From positions 1-16,324 of the forward strand of contig NW_026516943.1 of assembly GCF_025766255.1 (NCBI RefSeq): 16,324 nt of DNA, given 5' to 3'. The position numbers were made by a program, and so were the translations under genes. Positions 15,526 through 16,324 of this stretch are shown here, piece after piece. How positions within the stretch are numbered: the first letter of the stretch is position 1; every line of letters starts with the position of its first letter. Source of the stretch: Zychaea mexicana. Taxonomy: Eukaryota > Mucoromycota > Mucoromycetes > Mucorales > Lichtheimiaceae. Below the pieces are notes generated by a model. That model had not been told where the DNA came from and made no database searches. It saw only the letters and a program-made list of their open reading frames with translations.

Positions 15526-16324
15526 TTAGCAACGTGTGCGTAAACGCTTACTGCGTCTAGTAGATGGTGTAGGTGTGGAACCCTCTTGACGTTTGGAAAT
15601 AGTTCCTTTTGCTTTACGTTGTGATTGCTGTGGGATGTGCGTCACAGGTAATGCAGTTTGTATTTTGCTTTGCTTCGGTGGTGTGATACCAACACGTTCC
15701 CAATATTTCATGATTGGTTGTGGACTATTAAATGCTTCTGCTGGTTCCCAGGAATCGTCATCAGGTGTATAATCTTTCCATCTAACCCGGTATTGATATT
15801 TGCCTGGTGCAAGCTCTTTGTGGTCTACAATTGACTGTACGGTGTAATATTTACCGTTTTCTTCAAATGCTTCTTCTGTGTCAATTAATTCATCCTGTGA
15901 TAGGAGTTTCATTTGTGAGGGTGCGTAGTTACGAGAAGTTAATAGACCCTGTTCATCTCTAAGGACATAAGAACCACCTTTGGTTTTGCGTACTACAGTA
16001 TATGGTCCTTCATATCTTGGATCCATCTTCTTACTGCGTAATTCATCAATGACCATGACCGTGCTTCCGATGGGATAATCGGTGATTCTGAACTTGGCAT
16101 TGTATTTGCCTTTTTTAATATCATCCAGTGCCTTTGCTCTTTCCGAAATTGCAGGAAAGACAATGTTTGTCATTTGTTCAATGCGGTTTTGCAGCTCATC
16201 TTCTGTGAGTGGTCGCGGGATCTGTTCTTTGCTATAGTCCCTGAAACCGTTCATTGTTCTATTGAACATAAGAGCAAATGGTGTAGAACCATGTCTATTG
16301 GCAACTTTGTTGTTAAGGGCTAAT
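15526..16324 (-). CDS. pol: Ty3/Gypsy chromovirus polyprotein, integrase C-terminus and chromodomain, 5' partial
   Basis: The frame enters from beyond the window and ends at TAA 15528-15526. Before the Met at 16269 it already reads NRHGSTPFALMFNRTM, typical of the end of the integrase core (the TPFxLxFGR-type motif). Numbered from that Met, a GPY/F module (MDPRYEGPYTVVRKTKGGSY) is at about 82-101. A chromodomain is at about 142-192 with YTVQSIVDH, YRVRWKDY and DDSWEPAEAF; its aromatic residues are preserved. A basic Ser/Thr/Pro-rich tail ends in RRSKRLRTRC. No stop or frameshift is seen, unlike the other transposon gene here, so this copy may be recent. Integrase inserts the cDNA into the chromosome, and the chromodomain is thought to guide it to heterochromatin. 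Confidence 0.9.
   Translation of the reverse strand, partial: LALNNKVANRHGSTPFALMFNRTMNGFRDYSKEQIPRPLTEDELQNRIEQMTNIVFPAISERAKALDDIKKGKYNAKFRITDYPIGSTVMVIDELRSKKMDPRYEGPYTVVRKTKGGSYVLRDEQGLLTSRNYAPSQMKLLSQDELIDTEEAFEENGKYYTVQSIVDHKELAPGKYQYRVRWKDYTPDDDSWEPAEAFNSPQPIMKYWERVGITPPKQSKIQTALPVTHIPQQSQRKAKGTISKRQEGSTPTPSTRRSKRLRTRC

Overview
The window looks like a transposon-rich, AT-rich island of a fungal nuclear genome, probably Mucoromycota (Mucorales or Glomeromycotina). The grounds are short spliceosomal introns (62-240 nt, GTAAGT/GTATGC-type donors) in a gene family I associate from memory with that phylum, a Ty3/Gypsy chromovirus, a DDE transposase fused to a chromodomain, and fossil mitochondrial-plasmid genes. 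I could not run a database search, so the taxonomic call is inference.

Layout. 1-1019 (minus): most of a CRESS-DNA-type Rep gene (HUH nuclease plus SF3 helicase), open throughout, running off the window at its 3' end and cut at its 5' end. 1020-2143 (plus): truncated pseudogene copy A of a multi-exon gene. 2144-2330: a two-unit 49-bp tandem repeat and a strong hairpin. 2329-3614 (plus): a membrane-protein frame from what looks like a linear mitochondrial plasmid, readable through a TGA and a TAG. 3697-7479: a 3.8-kb palindromic foldback-like DNA element with about 1.35-kb inverted arms, 22-bp subterminal tandem repeats and a TA target duplication. 7484-9543 (plus): a fossil phage-type RNA polymerase gene from the same kind of plasmid, lacking its C-terminal part. 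9945-12015 (plus): copy B of the spliced gene, with seven exons recognisable and two in-frame TAA codons. 12019-12889: a 101-bp direct-repeat-flanked AT-rich segment holding a small broken minus-strand frame and a dense run of hairpins. 13011-13091: more hairpins. 13238-13355: a GGTTC-rich end resembling a hAT terminus. 13566-15054 (plus): DDE transposase with C-terminal chromodomain, broken by three TAG codons and one frameshift. 15063-16324 (minus): 421-bp 3' LTR, polypurine tract, and the integrase C-terminus/chromodomain of a Ty3/Gypsy element running off the window.

How it fits together: no working operon or pathway is visible. The genes are independent genetic parasites and their remnants, inserted into or beside two direct copies of one gene. 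The most informative points are: (i) the Rep gene, uninterrupted over 339 codons; (ii) plasmid genes whose frames are broken only by TAG and TGA, never TAA; (iii) arms of the palindrome that are identical outside and diverged inside, which suggests recent gene conversion; (iv) 13 substitutions between the gene copies, 11 of them C/T-type transitions and all 11 in CpA/TpG or CpG contexts, a RIP-like signature; (v) a hairpin cluster beside a small, possibly HUH-like frame.
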